A model generated the notes under the pieces. That model ran no database searches. It worked only from the letters and a program-made list of their open reading frames with translations, and was not told the DNA's origin. A stretch of 64,000 nt of DNA, from IMG/VR virus record IMGVR_UViG_3300010885_053065, positions 1 to 64,000 of that record, one strand, 5' to 3'. This document shows positions 8,861-17,512 of the stretch, one piece after another; the stretch's first letter is position 1, and each line of letters begins with the position of its first letter. Both the position numbers and the translations under genes were made by a program. This DNA comes from a virus.

Positions 8861-9079
8861 GTGAACTCTTACAGATTTTTATCAAAGTTACAAGAATTAG
8901 TCAAAGAAAAAGGATGGGAGCTAGAAACCCGAAGAGGTGCAACTTCCCATATGGTCTTGAGCTTATATCGAGACAATCGTAGGTTGACGGCACTACTCCC
9001 AATGAAAAAAGGACAAGATTTAAGTTTTGTTCTTGAGAAGAAAATTATCAGAAATCTAGAGCTAAAGGGGATGTTATGA
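8861..9079 (+). CDS. HicA-like dsRBD-fold protein, no HicB partner
   Basis: 72-aa protein. RRGATSHMVLSL followed by a basic strand, LLPMKKGQDLS and a C-terminal helix has the layout of HicA mRNA-interferase toxins, where the His in G-S-H is catalytic (here T-S-H). No HicB antitoxin lies next to it, so it may be a repurposed RNA-binding protein. RBS AGGAGG is present. It overlaps the next gene by 4 nt. Confidence 0.6.
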   Translation: MNSYRFLSKLQELVKEKGWELETRRGATSHMVLSLYRDNRRLTALLPMKKGQDLSFVLEKKIIRNLELKGML

Positions 9080-9471
9080 CAACAGACGACATGATTAAAA
9101 CCCTACTAGTTGAGTTGAACCAAAAGATCACTCAACTAGAGAAAGAGTACTCAACTACAGAGACAGCAGGGAAGAGAGCTTTAAAGAGCAAATCTAAAGA
9201 GCTTGAAGAAAAGATTGGGTTAGTAAAGAATCGGTTCTCAAGAATCAAATCTAGCTTGCTTCAGTACAGTATTTTCCAACCAGGAGATTTAGTTAAAGAG
9301 ATAAAAAAGCCAGAACTTATGTGGAGAGAACCTTTTAAAGGAAAAGTAACTCAGCTTTACGTCTCTCAAAGTTACCTACCTTGTGTTTACGTTCAATGGT
9401 TCAGTGAGTTTAACGAGTCCGGTATTTCCTACCCAGAGTCACCTTTCAACCTAGAGAAAATAGAGTCATGA
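9076..9471 (+). CDS. Coiled-coil hypothetical protein (131 aa)
   Basis: 131-aa protein with an N-terminal coiled coil (residues ~8-60) and a C-terminal beta-rich part with a GDLVKEIKKPELMW-type start that resembles a small SH3-like barrel. It overlaps its neighbours by 4 nt at both ends, so it belongs to a tightly coupled operon. Function unknown. Confidence 0.55.
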   Translation: MTTDDMIKTLLVELNQKITQLEKEYSTTETAGKRALKSKSKELEEKIGLVKNRFSRIKSSLLQYSIFQPGDLVKEIKKPELMWREPFKGKVTQLYVSQSYLPCVYVQWFSEFNESGISYPESPFNLEKIES

Positions 9472-10358
9472 TTGCAGCAACAGAGTTACAGTTAACCCCA
9501 CCCATAGCACAAGAAGAACAACCAATACAGTTTAAGTATTTAGAAACAATGTTTCTAGGTTTAGAAGAGATAGTTTTATTAGACCAACTGCAATCTAGAG
9601 AGAGAACCAGTGTAGACCATATAAACAGGTTAATTGAACATCTTAACGATGACGGAGAGGTAGATCCTATTAAAGTCTTTGTGGACAGTAAAGGTACTTA
9701 TCACTTAGTAGATGGGTTTCATCGATATCAGGCTTTCAAGTCTTTAGATAAAGATGAAATTGAAGCCCATATATATAGTGGAGACTTGAGAGATGCTGTA
9801 CTTTATTCAGTTGGTGCTAATGGTGAGAATAAAATAGTTTTAGCCAGAACCCGTGGTGACAAAACCAAAGCAGTCAAGCGTTTACTAGATGATCCTCAGT
9901 GGTCTATGTGGTCTACCAAACAGATAGCTGAAGTTTGTCGTGTCTCACCTTCTTTGGTTTCCACATTAAGAAACAAAGACACTAAACGAACAGAAGAAGA
10001 ACTACCTACTAATACAGTCATTCAACCTGATATCTTTAGCCAAAAACCTGCTGTAAGCAACAGATATCAGACAACACCAATTGAAGAAGAAGATTATGAC
10101 TCTGAAGAGTTTTACCAAAAAAGCAGAGCAGATGATCTTAACGATATCTTCAGAAGTTTTAAAGCTAACCTACAATTTTTCTCTGAGGAAAATCTCTTGG
10201 AACTCAGAAAAGAACTAGATAAGGTATCTAAAGACCCCAAGGTTACTGAACTTGAAGAAAAGTTAACTCGTTCTGAGAGTAAAGAAGCTCATCTCAGAAA
10301 TCAGATATCCACTTTATTAGCCAATATCAAGGAGTTAAGAGACTCACGTGGAAAGTAA
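9468..10358 (+). CDS. ParB-like nuclease-domain protein
   Basis: 296 aa. Residues ~35-110 form a ParB/Sulfiredoxin-type domain with the signature VDGFHRYQA, preceded by IKVFVDSKGTYHL. An HTH follows (TKQIAEVCRVSPSLVSTLRN, ~145-165), as in true ParB and phage ParB-like proteins, then an acidic linker and a C-terminal coiled coil. No ParA is encoded nearby, so plasmid-type segregation cannot be claimed. Phage homologues can act in DNA modification, transcription or partition. Confidence 0.75.
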   Translation: MIAATELQLTPPIAQEEQPIQFKYLETMFLGLEEIVLLDQLQSRERTSVDHINRLIEHLNDDGEVDPIKVFVDSKGTYHLVDGFHRYQAFKSLDKDEIEAHIYSGDLRDAVLYSVGANGENKIVLARTRGDKTKAVKRLLDDPQWSMWSTKQIAEVCRVSPSLVSTLRNKDTKRTEEELPTNTVIQPDIFSQKPAVSNRYQTTPIEEEDYDSEEFYQKSRADDLNDIFRSFKANLQFFSEENLLELRKELDKVSKDPKVTELEEKLTRSESKEAHLRNQISTLLANIKELRDSRGK

Positions 10359-10608
10359 AACAGAACTGCTTGAGCGTATTAGTAACCTTGAGGTACAGGT
10401 AAGGCTTTTGACTGAGACTGTATTAGACATGAAGGAAAAAGACTGGTTACCGTTATCTCAGTCAATCTCTTTCCTCAAAAAATCAGACAAAACAATCCGT
10501 AACATGATCCATTCTGGTATAGCCGTCAGAGGAATACATTACAAGAACAGCGGTAGAAAATACCTAATAAACGTGAGTGAATTTTCTAGACTACTTGGAG
10601 GTCAATAA
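10348..10608 (+). CDS. HTH (excisionase/MerR-like) DNA-binding protein
   Basis: 86 aa from a GTG that overlaps the end of the ParB-like gene. An N-terminal coiled coil is followed by LPLSQSISFLKKSDKTIRNMI ... GRKYLINVSEFSRLL, the pattern of helix-turn-helix 17 / phage excisionase-like domains. Probably an accessory DNA-binding factor of the early operon. Confidence 0.6.
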   Translation: MESKTELLERISNLEVQVRLLTETVLDMKEKDWLPLSQSISFLKKSDKTIRNMIHSGIAVRGIHYKNSGRKYLINVSEFSRLLGGQ

Positions 10609-10937
10609 TGATTATCAAACTGTACAAAAAAATAGTAACCTCAATAATCACATTCTTTACTGAGGGAGAATACACATTAGCTTATGAAGAAGGAGAAAAT
10701 GAAGAGAGAACAAAATTTCTTTTTATTATCGAACGTCGTATCTTATCTTCTAATGAATTGCTCACTTTCTCTGTAATACAACACAAATTGAATCTAGCTT
10801 CTATGGAAATTTTCAGAGAGAATAATAAGCTTGTAGTTGCTAAAAGATATGAAGGTAAAGCTAATTTCTGTAAAGAAATAAACGAGATTATTACCAAACA
10901 AATAGCTAACTCTACAACAGTTTTAGGAGATAAATAA
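10608..10937 (+). CDS. Hypothetical protein (109 aa)
   Basis: 109-aa protein beginning MIIKLYKKIVTSIITFF, a basic amphipathic or membrane-proximal N-terminus, followed by a soluble alpha/beta domain. Its start overlaps the preceding stop codon. No family recognised. Confidence 0.5.
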   Translation: MIIKLYKKIVTSIITFFTEGEYTLAYEEGENEERTKFLFIIERRILSSNELLTFSVIQHKLNLASMEIFRENNKLVVAKRYEGKANFCKEINEIITKQIANSTTVLGDK

Positions 10938-10938
10938 A

Positions 10939-11247
10939 ATGCAACAAACAATTGCTCTTTCAGAAGAAATGACAACTGTAAAAAGTACTTTTATTTATGC
11001 TGATACTTTTGAGTCAGTAAGAATTGAAAGTAATGGAGATATCTTTGGATTTTGGACTGTTAGTTGGGGAGATGTTGATTACCCACAATGTCAATGTATT
11101 TGTAATCACTACAGTCTTTTGATAGTTCATGATGAAGATATCCTCACAAAAGGAGATAACTTTTACGTCTGTGAAAAAGGTGTATTTGTTAGAATAGAGG
11201 AAATAAACGGTCAAAGACTCGTCCAAATTTGGGCAGAAAAAGACTAA
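10939..11247 (+). CDS. Hypothetical protein (102 aa)
   Basis: 102 aa, mostly beta strands, with several Cys and Trp residues (FGFWTVSWGDVDYPQCQC). No family recognised. It is the last small gene before the ribonucleotide reductase genes. Confidence 0.5.
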   Translation: MQQTIALSEEMTTVKSTFIYADTFESVRIESNGDIFGFWTVSWGDVDYPQCQCICNHYSLLIVHDEDILTKGDNFYVCEKGVFVRIEEINGQRLVQIWAEKD

Positions 11248-11309
11248 TTAAACTCTCCAGAATTATCAGGCACTGCATCTACTTTTAACTCTTCATCAGG
11301 TACAAGATT

Positions 11310-13517
11310 TTGACAACAGTAATAAAACGAGATGGCACTACTGCATTATTAGATATTTCTAAAATAAGAAATGTAATACAGTGGGCGGTAGAAGGGATAA
11401 ATAATGTTTCTTTAATTGAGCTAGAATCTGCATTTAACTTAAGAATAAAAGAAGCAATATCAACTAGAGAAATTCAAGACAACTTAATTAGTAACTGTTT
11501 AGAACTTTGTTCTCCAGAAGAACCTAATTGGCGTTATGTAGCAGGTAGATTACATATCTGGGGTATTTGGAAAGAAGCTAAAGTAAAACGTAGAATATCT
11601 AATGATGATGATATTTATAGCCGTAGTTATGAAGTAATCATGAGGAAAATTAATGACGGTATTTATCCTCATGTACTGGCTCTAGAATATTCCCTAAACG
11701 ATATTAGAGAGGCTTGTAGTTACCTAAATAGTGAGTTAGATAAAGATTACGATTATGCAGGAGCAAAACTTCTCTCTAATCGTTATTTGTTAGAAGATGA
11801 ATTACCTCAAGAAGCATTCTTGGTTTGTGCCTTACTATTAGCCATCCCTAGTTATGCAGATAAAACATTCTTACGTAGTCCATTAGGTTTGGTTAAAAGA
11901 ATTTATGACGCAATTTCACAAAGAAAGATTTCTCTTGCTACTCCAATACTTGCTAATCTTCGCACTCCTAATTCTTCAGTAACAAGTTGTTTTATCGCTT
12001 CAATAGAAGATAACTTAAAATCTATATTCTCAGTACTAGGGAAATGTGCAGACATATCTAAACATGGTGGTGGCTTAGGAGTATATTTTTCTAAAATCCG
12101 TGCTACAGGTTCTTGGGTTAACGGGAGAGCTAATAGTTCAGGAGGTGTACTTCCTTGGATTAAGATTTTTAACGATACTGCAATAGCTGTTAACCAAGGA
12201 GGAAAGCGATCAGGTGCTCTAACTGTTGCGCTTGATATCTGGCACCTAGATATCCCTGAGTTTCTAGAGATGCAGACAGAGCATGGAGACCAACGTAGAA
12301 AAGCTTATGACGTTTTCCCTCAAATAGTTATTCCTGACCTCTTTATGTATCGTGTGCAAAGTGAATCAGATTGGACACTATTTGATCCTTATGAGGTTCG
12401 CACTAAGTACGATACTGAACTAGCTAATCTATATGGAGACGAGTTTAATAATCTTTATCTTCAGTTAGAAGAAGATGTCTCTAAAGGGAAAATCAAACTT
12501 TACAAAACACTCAAAGCCAAAGACCTGTTTAAACAGATAATGCGCTGCCAGATAGAAACTGGTTTACCATATTTGGCGTTTAAAGACACTATTAATCAAG
12601 CTAACCCTAATAAAAAGCTTGGTATTATACCTTGTACTAACCTTTGTATCGAATCGTTTAGTAATGTGTCAGAGAATGAGATACATTGTTGTAACCTAGT
12701 AAGTCTCAATCTAGCCAATATTAATACAGATAGTAAAGAGTTACAACAGTTGTGTGAACTGGCTGTAGAGATACTAGATAACACGATTGATATTGGTATC
12801 CCACCAGCAGAAGAAGCGAGAAATCATAACTACAAGTATCGTACTCTTGGTATTGGGGTAATGGGTTTAGCTGATTGGTTAGCTAAAAACAGACTTAAGT
12901 ATAGCGACCTACCTTATATTAGTAGTCTTTTTGAGGACATATCTTACTTTAGTTATCTGGCATCCTCTCAACTAGCTAAAGAGAGAGGTACATTCCCTAC
13001 CTACAAACAGTCTACTTGGAATGAAGGACTTATTAACTGTAAAGATAGAGAGTGGTATAAAGTCAATGGTCGTAGAGATTGGGAACCATTATTTGATGAA
13101 ATAAAAGAGTCTGGGATGAGAAATAGCCAAATTCTTGCTATAGCACCTAATACCTCTTCCTCTCTAATCCAAGGCTGTACAGCTAGTATTTTACCTACTT
13201 ATAGTCGTTTCTTTTACGACAAAGCTAAGGGTAACGTACCAATAGCACCACCATTTTTAGATTCTTGTTTTTGGTATTATCAAGAGAACAAGAATCTAGA
13301 CCAAAAAGTAATAGTTAATGCTACTGCCACTATTCAGAAGTGGATAGATACAGGTATAAGTATGGAGTTGTTATTTAACCTTAATAACGACATTACTGCC
13401 AAAGATATTTACGAGACATTGATATTAGCTTGGGCTAATAATGTTAAAGCTATTTATTATATTCGGTCCGTCCAGAAAGACAGTTTTACAGAAGAATGCT
13501 CAACCTGCGCTAATTAG
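11310..13517 (+). CDS. nrdA: Ribonucleoside-diphosphate reductase alpha subunit, class I
   Basis: 735-aa catalytic subunit that reduces NDPs to dNDPs. Visible features: the redox cysteine in SSVTSCFIAS, HGGGLGVYFSK of the barrel, the radical-site triad N-L-C-I-E in PCTNLCIES, the second redox cysteine in EIHCCNLVSLNL, the tyrosine pair AIYYIRS for radical transfer and a C-terminal CSTC pair. It starts at TTG 11310, the first codon of the conserved N-terminal ATP-cone-like segment TTVIKRDGTTALLDISKI. A 182-aa gene lies between it and nrdB. It feeds phage DNA synthesis together with the polymerase, thymidylate synthase and kinase in this segment. Confidence 0.95.
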   Translation: MTTVIKRDGTTALLDISKIRNVIQWAVEGINNVSLIELESAFNLRIKEAISTREIQDNLISNCLELCSPEEPNWRYVAGRLHIWGIWKEAKVKRRISNDDDIYSRSYEVIMRKINDGIYPHVLALEYSLNDIREACSYLNSELDKDYDYAGAKLLSNRYLLEDELPQEAFLVCALLLAIPSYADKTFLRSPLGLVKRIYDAISQRKISLATPILANLRTPNSSVTSCFIASIEDNLKSIFSVLGKCADISKHGGGLGVYFSKIRATGSWVNGRANSSGGVLPWIKIFNDTAIAVNQGGKRSGALTVALDIWHLDIPEFLEMQTEHGDQRRKAYDVFPQIVIPDLFMYRVQSESDWTLFDPYEVRTKYDTELANLYGDEFNNLYLQLEEDVSKGKIKLYKTLKAKDLFKQIMRCQIETGLPYLAFKDTINQANPNKKLGIIPCTNLCIESFSNVSENEIHCCNLVSLNLANINTDSKELQQLCELAVEILDNTIDIGIPPAEEARNHNYKYRTLGIGVMGLADWLAKNRLKYSDLPYISSLFEDISYFSYLASSQLAKERGTFPTYKQSTWNEGLINCKDREWYKVNGRRDWEPLFDEIKESGMRNSQILAIAPNTSSSLIQGCTASILPTYSRFFYDKAKGNVPIAPPFLDSCFWYYQENKNLDQKVIVNATATIQKWIDTGISMELLFNLNNDITAKDIYETLILAWANNVKAIYYIRSVQKDSFTEECSTCAN

Positions 13518-13528
13518 GAGGCGTGAAG

Positions 13529-14071
13529 ATGGTAACTAAAGCGGAATACTTAAGACAGAATACCTTTTGTGAGTATGTAGATCTCTCCCTAATTTCTGAA
13601 GATGTACTTGACAATGCAGTAAAAACAGTTAACAGGGTTAAGGATTTATTTAGTAAGTCAAAGTGGGTTTACAAACCACGTATCCTTGAGTGCTATGTTA
13701 TTACAGAAAAGAACCTAATTACCTTTTCTATTAATAGAGTAGATGGCAAAGGTAAAGCTGAATTTAGAATGGATGGTGTTGACTTAGTTTATAAACTTTG
13801 TGTAGATGATCAAGATATTCTACCTAAAGAAATAAATGGATTAGATGATGTTATTTATTGGATACTATCTGATTCAACCAAAAAGAATTCAGGTCCTAAT
13901 ATTCCTTGGATAGACTTTAGTTTGACAACCGAACAAGAATTTGAGATAGCAAAAATGTCTAAAGTTGTCGCTTTACTAACACCTAAAGAAACAGAGCAAA
14001 TGATTAAGTTTTATATGGCTCAATTTTTTGTCTACCAAAATAACTTTAGAAAAGTAGTAGAAGGGAAATGA
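13529..14071 (+). CDS. Hypothetical protein between nrdA and nrdB (180 aa)
   Basis: The ATG at 13529 has an AGGAGG seven bases upstream and is preferred over the GTG at 13523, which would lie one base after the RBS. The product is a soluble ~180-aa protein of unknown family. Its place between the two reductase subunits, with a 4-nt overlap into nrdB, suggests a role in nucleotide metabolism or reductase control; this is inference from context only. Confidence 0.6.
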   Translation: MVTKAEYLRQNTFCEYVDLSLISEDVLDNAVKTVNRVKDLFSKSKWVYKPRILECYVITEKNLITFSINRVDGKGKAEFRMDGVDLVYKLCVDDQDILPKEINGLDDVIYWILSDSTKKNSGPNIPWIDFSLTTEQEFEIAKMSKVVALLTPKETEQMIKFYMAQFFVYQNNFRKVVEGK

Positions 14072-15093
14072 AAATCAACCCTATATTTAACCCTCAAGGA
14101 GATGACAGCAAAGGTGTTAGAAAGATATGGGAAGGTAATCCTACTAACTTATGTCAGTTAAATGATGTTAAGTACACTTGGGCAAGGTTGTTATACAAAC
14201 AGATGAGAAACAACTTTTGGATACCTCAAAAGTTAGATGTTTCCTCTGATAAAAATGACTACCCCAATCTAACAGAATCAGAGAGAAACGCATACAACAT
14301 GATACTAGGGTTTCTTGTTTTTCTTGACTCAATACAGGTTGCTAACATCTCTAATGTTAAAAGCACCGTTACTGCATCAGAGGTTACAGCTTGTCTAGTA
14401 GAACAAGTAAGTCAAGAGCAGATGCATTCAGAGTCTTATCAATACTTAATAGAGACAATACTTCCAGAAGAAGATAGAGCAAAGATATATGAGTTATGGA
14501 GAACTGATAACATACTCAGAGAACGTTGTAACTATATTGCAGGTCAATACCAACAGTATCAAGATGATAGTAATACAGACAACTATCTCTATGCTCTTGT
14601 GAGTGACTATATTCTAGAGGGATTGTACTTCTATAACGGGTTTGTGTTCTTCTACAACTTAGTTAGTCGTCATTTAATGCCAGGTACAGCAGATATTATT
14701 AAGCTTATCCACAGAGATGAGGTTACGCATACCAGACTGTATCAAGAACTAATATTAGAGGCTAAGAGACAGTACCCAGATAGTGAAGTATGGGAAGATG
14801 TACCATGGATGTTTGACAATGCTGTAGAGAATGAAATCAATTGGACAACACACGTTACACAAAATCAGATATTAGGGATTACTCCAATATCTACAGAACA
14901 ATATACTAATTACCTAGCCAGTACTAGACTAAAAGCAATTGGTTATAAGGTTAGTGAAAATGTTGTTAACCCATATAAGCACCTAGATAGATTTAGCGAT
15001 GTTTCCAGTGAGGCTACAACTAAAGCTAATTTCTTCGAGACTGGAGTAACTTCTTACCAAATGAGTTCAGTAGTTAGTAAATGGGATTTTTAG
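14068..15093 (+). CDS. nrdB: Ribonucleoside-diphosphate reductase beta subunit, class I
   Basis: 341-aa radical-generating subunit. All iron ligands of a class Ia-type diiron site are visible: Asp in FLVFLDSIQ, the E-x-x-H pair in EQMHSESY, Glu in YILEGLYFYNGF and the E-x-x-H pair in RDEVTHTRLY. The tyrosine four residues after the first His (HSESY) is the expected radical site, so this looks like a normal tyrosyl-radical enzyme. It overlaps the preceding gene by 4 nt. Confidence 0.95.
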   Translation: MKINPIFNPQGDDSKGVRKIWEGNPTNLCQLNDVKYTWARLLYKQMRNNFWIPQKLDVSSDKNDYPNLTESERNAYNMILGFLVFLDSIQVANISNVKSTVTASEVTACLVEQVSQEQMHSESYQYLIETILPEEDRAKIYELWRTDNILRERCNYIAGQYQQYQDDSNTDNYLYALVSDYILEGLYFYNGFVFFYNLVSRHLMPGTADIIKLIHRDEVTHTRLYQELILEAKRQYPDSEVWEDVPWMFDNAVENEINWTTHVTQNQILGITPISTEQYTNYLASTRLKAIGYKVSENVVNPYKHLDRFSDVSSEATTKANFFETGVTSYQMSSVVSKWDF

Positions 15094-15095
15094 AT

Positions 15096-15167
15096 ATGGA
15101 ACTATTCTTTTGCTATTTCATGATTATGTTTGCCTCTGTAATTTTTCTACTTGTTGTTTGTTTATAA
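15096..15167 (+). CDS. Tiny membrane peptide (23 aa)
   Basis: Two bases after the nrdB stop, an ATG opens a 23-codon frame whose product is almost entirely hydrophobic (MELFFCYFMIMFASVIFLLV). It would be one membrane segment. It is too short to judge by statistics, but it sits in line with the operon. Confidence 0.35.
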   Translation: MELFFCYFMIMFASVIFLLVVCL

Positions 15168-15183
15168 CGAAAAGGAGTAAAAC

Positions 15184-15357
15184 ATGTTTGTTTGTTTAGT
15201 TTTGTGTATCACTTTATCGATTGTGTCTGTATTGTCTGCAATGGTTTATGGTAGCTATAAAAAAAGTTACGGCAACATGCCAAGCTTTAAAGACTATCGA
15301 GTAGACAATTTTGTGGAGAGTACAGACTGTCCTGACTTTGTAGAAGTTGAGGAATAG
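15184..15357 (+). CDS. Small single-TM protein (57 aa)
   Basis: ATG at 15184 with AAAGGAG upstream. The product has an N-terminal membrane segment (MFVCLVLCITLSIVSVLSAM) and a short polar tail. It ends two bases before the thymidylate synthase start. A clear RBS and operon position support it; function unknown. Confidence 0.6.
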   Translation: MFVCLVLCITLSIVSVLSAMVYGSYKKSYGNMPSFKDYRVDNFVESTDCPDFVEVEE

Positions 15358-15359
15358 TT

Positions 15360-16811
15360 ATGAAGTACGTAGCAAAGTACAAACCTAATCAGGTAATTTG
15401 TGGTGAAGGTGACACTGTTGTAGTTACTGGCTGGACACCTAAAGAATCTGTCAAAAAGAGACTAGATAAGCTTGGGCTGAGTTACGGGGCTATAGGCAAC
15501 CTTTATAGCCCGACTAGGGGAATATCTTTTTTAGTCAGAAACCTTCTTTACAACCCTCAGATTAAGAATATTTTGATTATTGAAGCTACTAAGGAGGATA
15601 CTAATTCTAGAGCATGTCTTTGTCTAAAAGATTTTTTCTTGCACGGATTCAAGAGAGGAAAAACATCTACAGGTAGAAAAACTTGGTTAGTTGATTCTTC
15701 AGTAGAAGGATATATAGACTCAGAGATAAGTTATCTAGATTTAGATGAGTTACGTAGTTCAGTTTTTATTAAGCCAATTGATTCTCTAGATAAGATTGAA
15801 GAGAGTTATAAATGGTTTGAGACTAGAACTAAATCAGATAATACTAGAGTGCAAAAAGTCTATGAAGATCCAGAGAGTCTGATGCCAACAGTATTACCTG
15901 GCACCAGATACGGTCATAGAATTGAAGGTAAGACAATAGCTGAAACTTGGGTTAAAATCCTCCACAGAATCAAATCTACTGGAACAATTAGACCGACTGG
16001 TTATGACGGACAGTGGCAAGAGTTGATTGATTTAACTGCTGTAGTTACAGATGAACCAAAAGAGTTTTATTTTCCAGAACCAAATTACTTACCAATAGAT
16101 AGAGATTTCTTGACAAACTATATTCCTCAGATACTAGAGGATGCACCTTATAAAGAAGGTGTTAAGTACACTTACGGACAGAGGTTGAGAAGCTGGTTTA
16201 AAGTTGACCAAATAGAACAGGTAATACAGAAACTAATAAAAGAGATAGATGCAGCTAGTGCGGTCATGTCTTTGTGGGACACTCAAGACCATATTAAAGG
16301 TGGGAGTCCTTGCCTAAACCATATTTGGCTAAGGGTAGTAGATAATGAACTGTCTCTTACAGCTACCTTTAGGAGTAATGACATGTTTGGTGCTTGGGTA
16401 GCTAATGCCATGGGTTTAAGAGCCTTACAGGTCTATATTAGGAATGAAATAGCTACTCGTTCTGATTATGATCTTTCGATTGGTCCACTAATTACTATTA
16501 GCCAGAGTGCACACATCTACTCAGATACTTGGGAGCATGCTGATCAAGTAATCGATAAACACTATAGATTTAGACCAGAGTATTCTGATCCAGTTGGTAA
16601 TTTCTTAGTAGAAAAAAGAGGTAAGGATATAGTTGTTAATCAAACTAATCTTTGTGGAGAGATTATCAAAAGTTACTCAAGTGAGAATGCACTTAAATTA
16701 ATTAGAGAGATAACTCAAGATAATCCATCTATACAGCCTTATCATGTTGGCTACCTTGGAATAGAACTAGAAAAAGCTTTTAGTTCTGGTAGTGAGTATG
16801 TTCAGAAATAA
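15360..16811 (+). CDS. Thymidylate synthase (ThyA-fold, archaeal-type with DUF4346-like N-domain)
   Basis: 483 aa. The C-terminal ~250 residues carry the ThyA core: the nucleophile in GGSPCLNHIW, the substrate-binding RSNDMFGAWVANAMG, and the late SQSAHIY motif. This arrangement fits methylation (or hydroxymethylation) of dUMP. The N-terminal ~150 residues (VICGEGDTVVVTGWTPKESV, NILIIEATKEDTNSRA) resemble the domain annotated DUF4346 that accompanies ThyA in archaea and cyanobacteria. Canonical bacterial ThyA is about 264 aa, so this is a two-domain form. Whether it makes dTMP or a modified base cannot be told from sequence alone. Confidence 0.8.
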   Translation: MKYVAKYKPNQVICGEGDTVVVTGWTPKESVKKRLDKLGLSYGAIGNLYSPTRGISFLVRNLLYNPQIKNILIIEATKEDTNSRACLCLKDFFLHGFKRGKTSTGRKTWLVDSSVEGYIDSEISYLDLDELRSSVFIKPIDSLDKIEESYKWFETRTKSDNTRVQKVYEDPESLMPTVLPGTRYGHRIEGKTIAETWVKILHRIKSTGTIRPTGYDGQWQELIDLTAVVTDEPKEFYFPEPNYLPIDRDFLTNYIPQILEDAPYKEGVKYTYGQRLRSWFKVDQIEQVIQKLIKEIDAASAVMSLWDTQDHIKGGSPCLNHIWLRVVDNELSLTATFRSNDMFGAWVANAMGLRALQVYIRNEIATRSDYDLSIGPLITISQSAHIYSDTWEHADQVIDKHYRFRPEYSDPVGNFLVEKRGKDIVVNQTNLCGEIIKSYSSENALKLIREITQDNPSIQPYHVGYLGIELEKAFSSGSEYVQK

Positions 16812-16871
16812 TTGTTTGTAATCAAATAACCGTCAAATGTATCAGGATATCTCATGATTTAAAGGTTTTGA

Positions 16872-16895
16872 ATTACCTAACACATTATTTGTCAT
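16872..16895 (+). repeat. Degenerate CRISPR-repeat fragment R0
   Basis: 20 of 24 positions match the first 24 positions of the 36-bp repeat of the adjacent array, in the same orientation, after which the match stops. It overlaps the stop codon of the DUF433 gene, so that gene lies between repeat-derived sequences. Confidence 0.65.
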
Positions 16896-17118
16896 CCAAA
16901 GTATGTTCTTTTATAGCATTGTCTATCTCTTGTTTATTTTCTTGATAATACTTCCAAGCGTCGGTTAGATCTTCAGGAGAAATATCAGAACATTCTGTTA
17001 GCATTTCTGAATCGCTCATACCGTCCATATGAAGAGAGACTAAACGCCAAACAGTAAATCTAGTATTTTTAATTACTGCTCGTCCACCGCATACATCCTT
17101 CACTTTTTCTATTCTCAT
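16885..17118 (-). CDS. DUF433-family protein (VapB-like antitoxin fold)
   Basis: 77 aa with the DUF433 pattern: CGGRAVIKNTRFTVWRLVSLHMDGMSDSEML ... DLTDAWKYY. Members act as antitoxins or small DNA-binding regulators. No toxin gene adjoins it here. The first codons and upstream region are duplicated at 19250-19305, so the CRISPR/cas12 module appears inserted beside its 5' end, while its 3' end overlaps a decayed CRISPR repeat. It may be cargo of the module or the original resident gene. Confidence 0.75.
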   Translation of the reverse strand: MRIEKVKDVCGGRAVIKNTRFTVWRLVSLHMDGMSDSEMLTECSDISPEDLTDAWKYYQENKQEIDNAIKEHTLDDK

Positions 17119-17166
17119 TTTTGGTTTTATTGTAGGAAAATTAGGATTAATTGATTAGTTACAATA
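17111..17166. repeat. 56-bp direct repeat, left copy
   Basis: Matches 19250-19305 at 54 of 56 positions. It contains the start codon and upstream region of the DUF433 gene. The two copies bracket the CRISPR array, tracr region and cas12-like gene. Confidence 0.85.
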
Positions 17167-17179
17167 ATAGTAGTATAGA
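17151..17179 (+). promoter_or_regulatory. Candidate promoter of the CRISPR array
   Basis: TTGATT (17151-17156), 17 bp, TATAGA (17174-17179) on the plus strand. A start site about seven bases after the -10 would lie just before the first repeat at 17193. Confidence 0.5.
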
Positions 17180-17192
17180 ACACATAATAGGA

Positions 17193-17512
17193 GTCACCTA
17201 ACACATCACTTGTCATAGCTTTGGTAACATTATTATTAAGGCTTACTTGGTTGACGGTCTTAAACCGTCACCTAACACATCACTTGTCATAGCTTTGGTA
17301 ACACTTTCGCGTAAGACTTACCAGATCTTGTCACCTAACACATCACTTGTCATAGCTTTGGTAACTGCTTTGAGAGGATGCCTTGCTGGTTGAGGTGGTC
17401 AGCTAGTCACCTAACACATCACTTGCCATAGCTTTGGTAACTAACTTAGCCTTATCTACTAACTCGAAAAATCTAGGTCACCTAACACATCACTTGTCAT
17501 AGCTTTGGTAAC
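17193..17512 (+). CRISPR. CRISPR array: five 36-bp repeats, four spacers
   Basis: Repeats at 17193-17228, 17267-17302, 17330-17365, 17406-17441 and 17477-17512 begin GTCACCTAACACATC and end GCTTTGGTAAC. They are identical except for one T-to-C change in repeat 4. Spacers are unique and 38, 27, 40 and 35 nt long, a wider range than in most arrays. The repeat ends form a weak dyad (GTCACC/GGTAAC). The plus strand is the likely transcribed strand because a promoter-like site precedes repeat 1, the downstream hairpins need G-U pairs formed only by the plus-strand RNA, and the anti-repeat then lies 3' of its scaffold as in type V dual guides. No cas1/cas2 is in the window. Confidence 0.92.

Noticed and set aside
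5869-10608. A plasmid-type ParAB partition system (RHH protein plus ParB-like protein).
   Set aside because: No ParA ATPase is found; the ParB-like and RHH proteins alone do not support the claim.
11310-15093. Possible intein or intron in the reductase genes.
   Set aside because: Both NrdA and NrdB are uninterrupted, of normal length, with all active-site residues in order.
17193-17512. Repeats read as a 12-residue peptide repeat (VTKAMTSDVLGD) on the minus strand.
   Set aside because: Spacers of 38, 27, 40 and 35 nt break the frame between units, so a protein repeat is not maintained.
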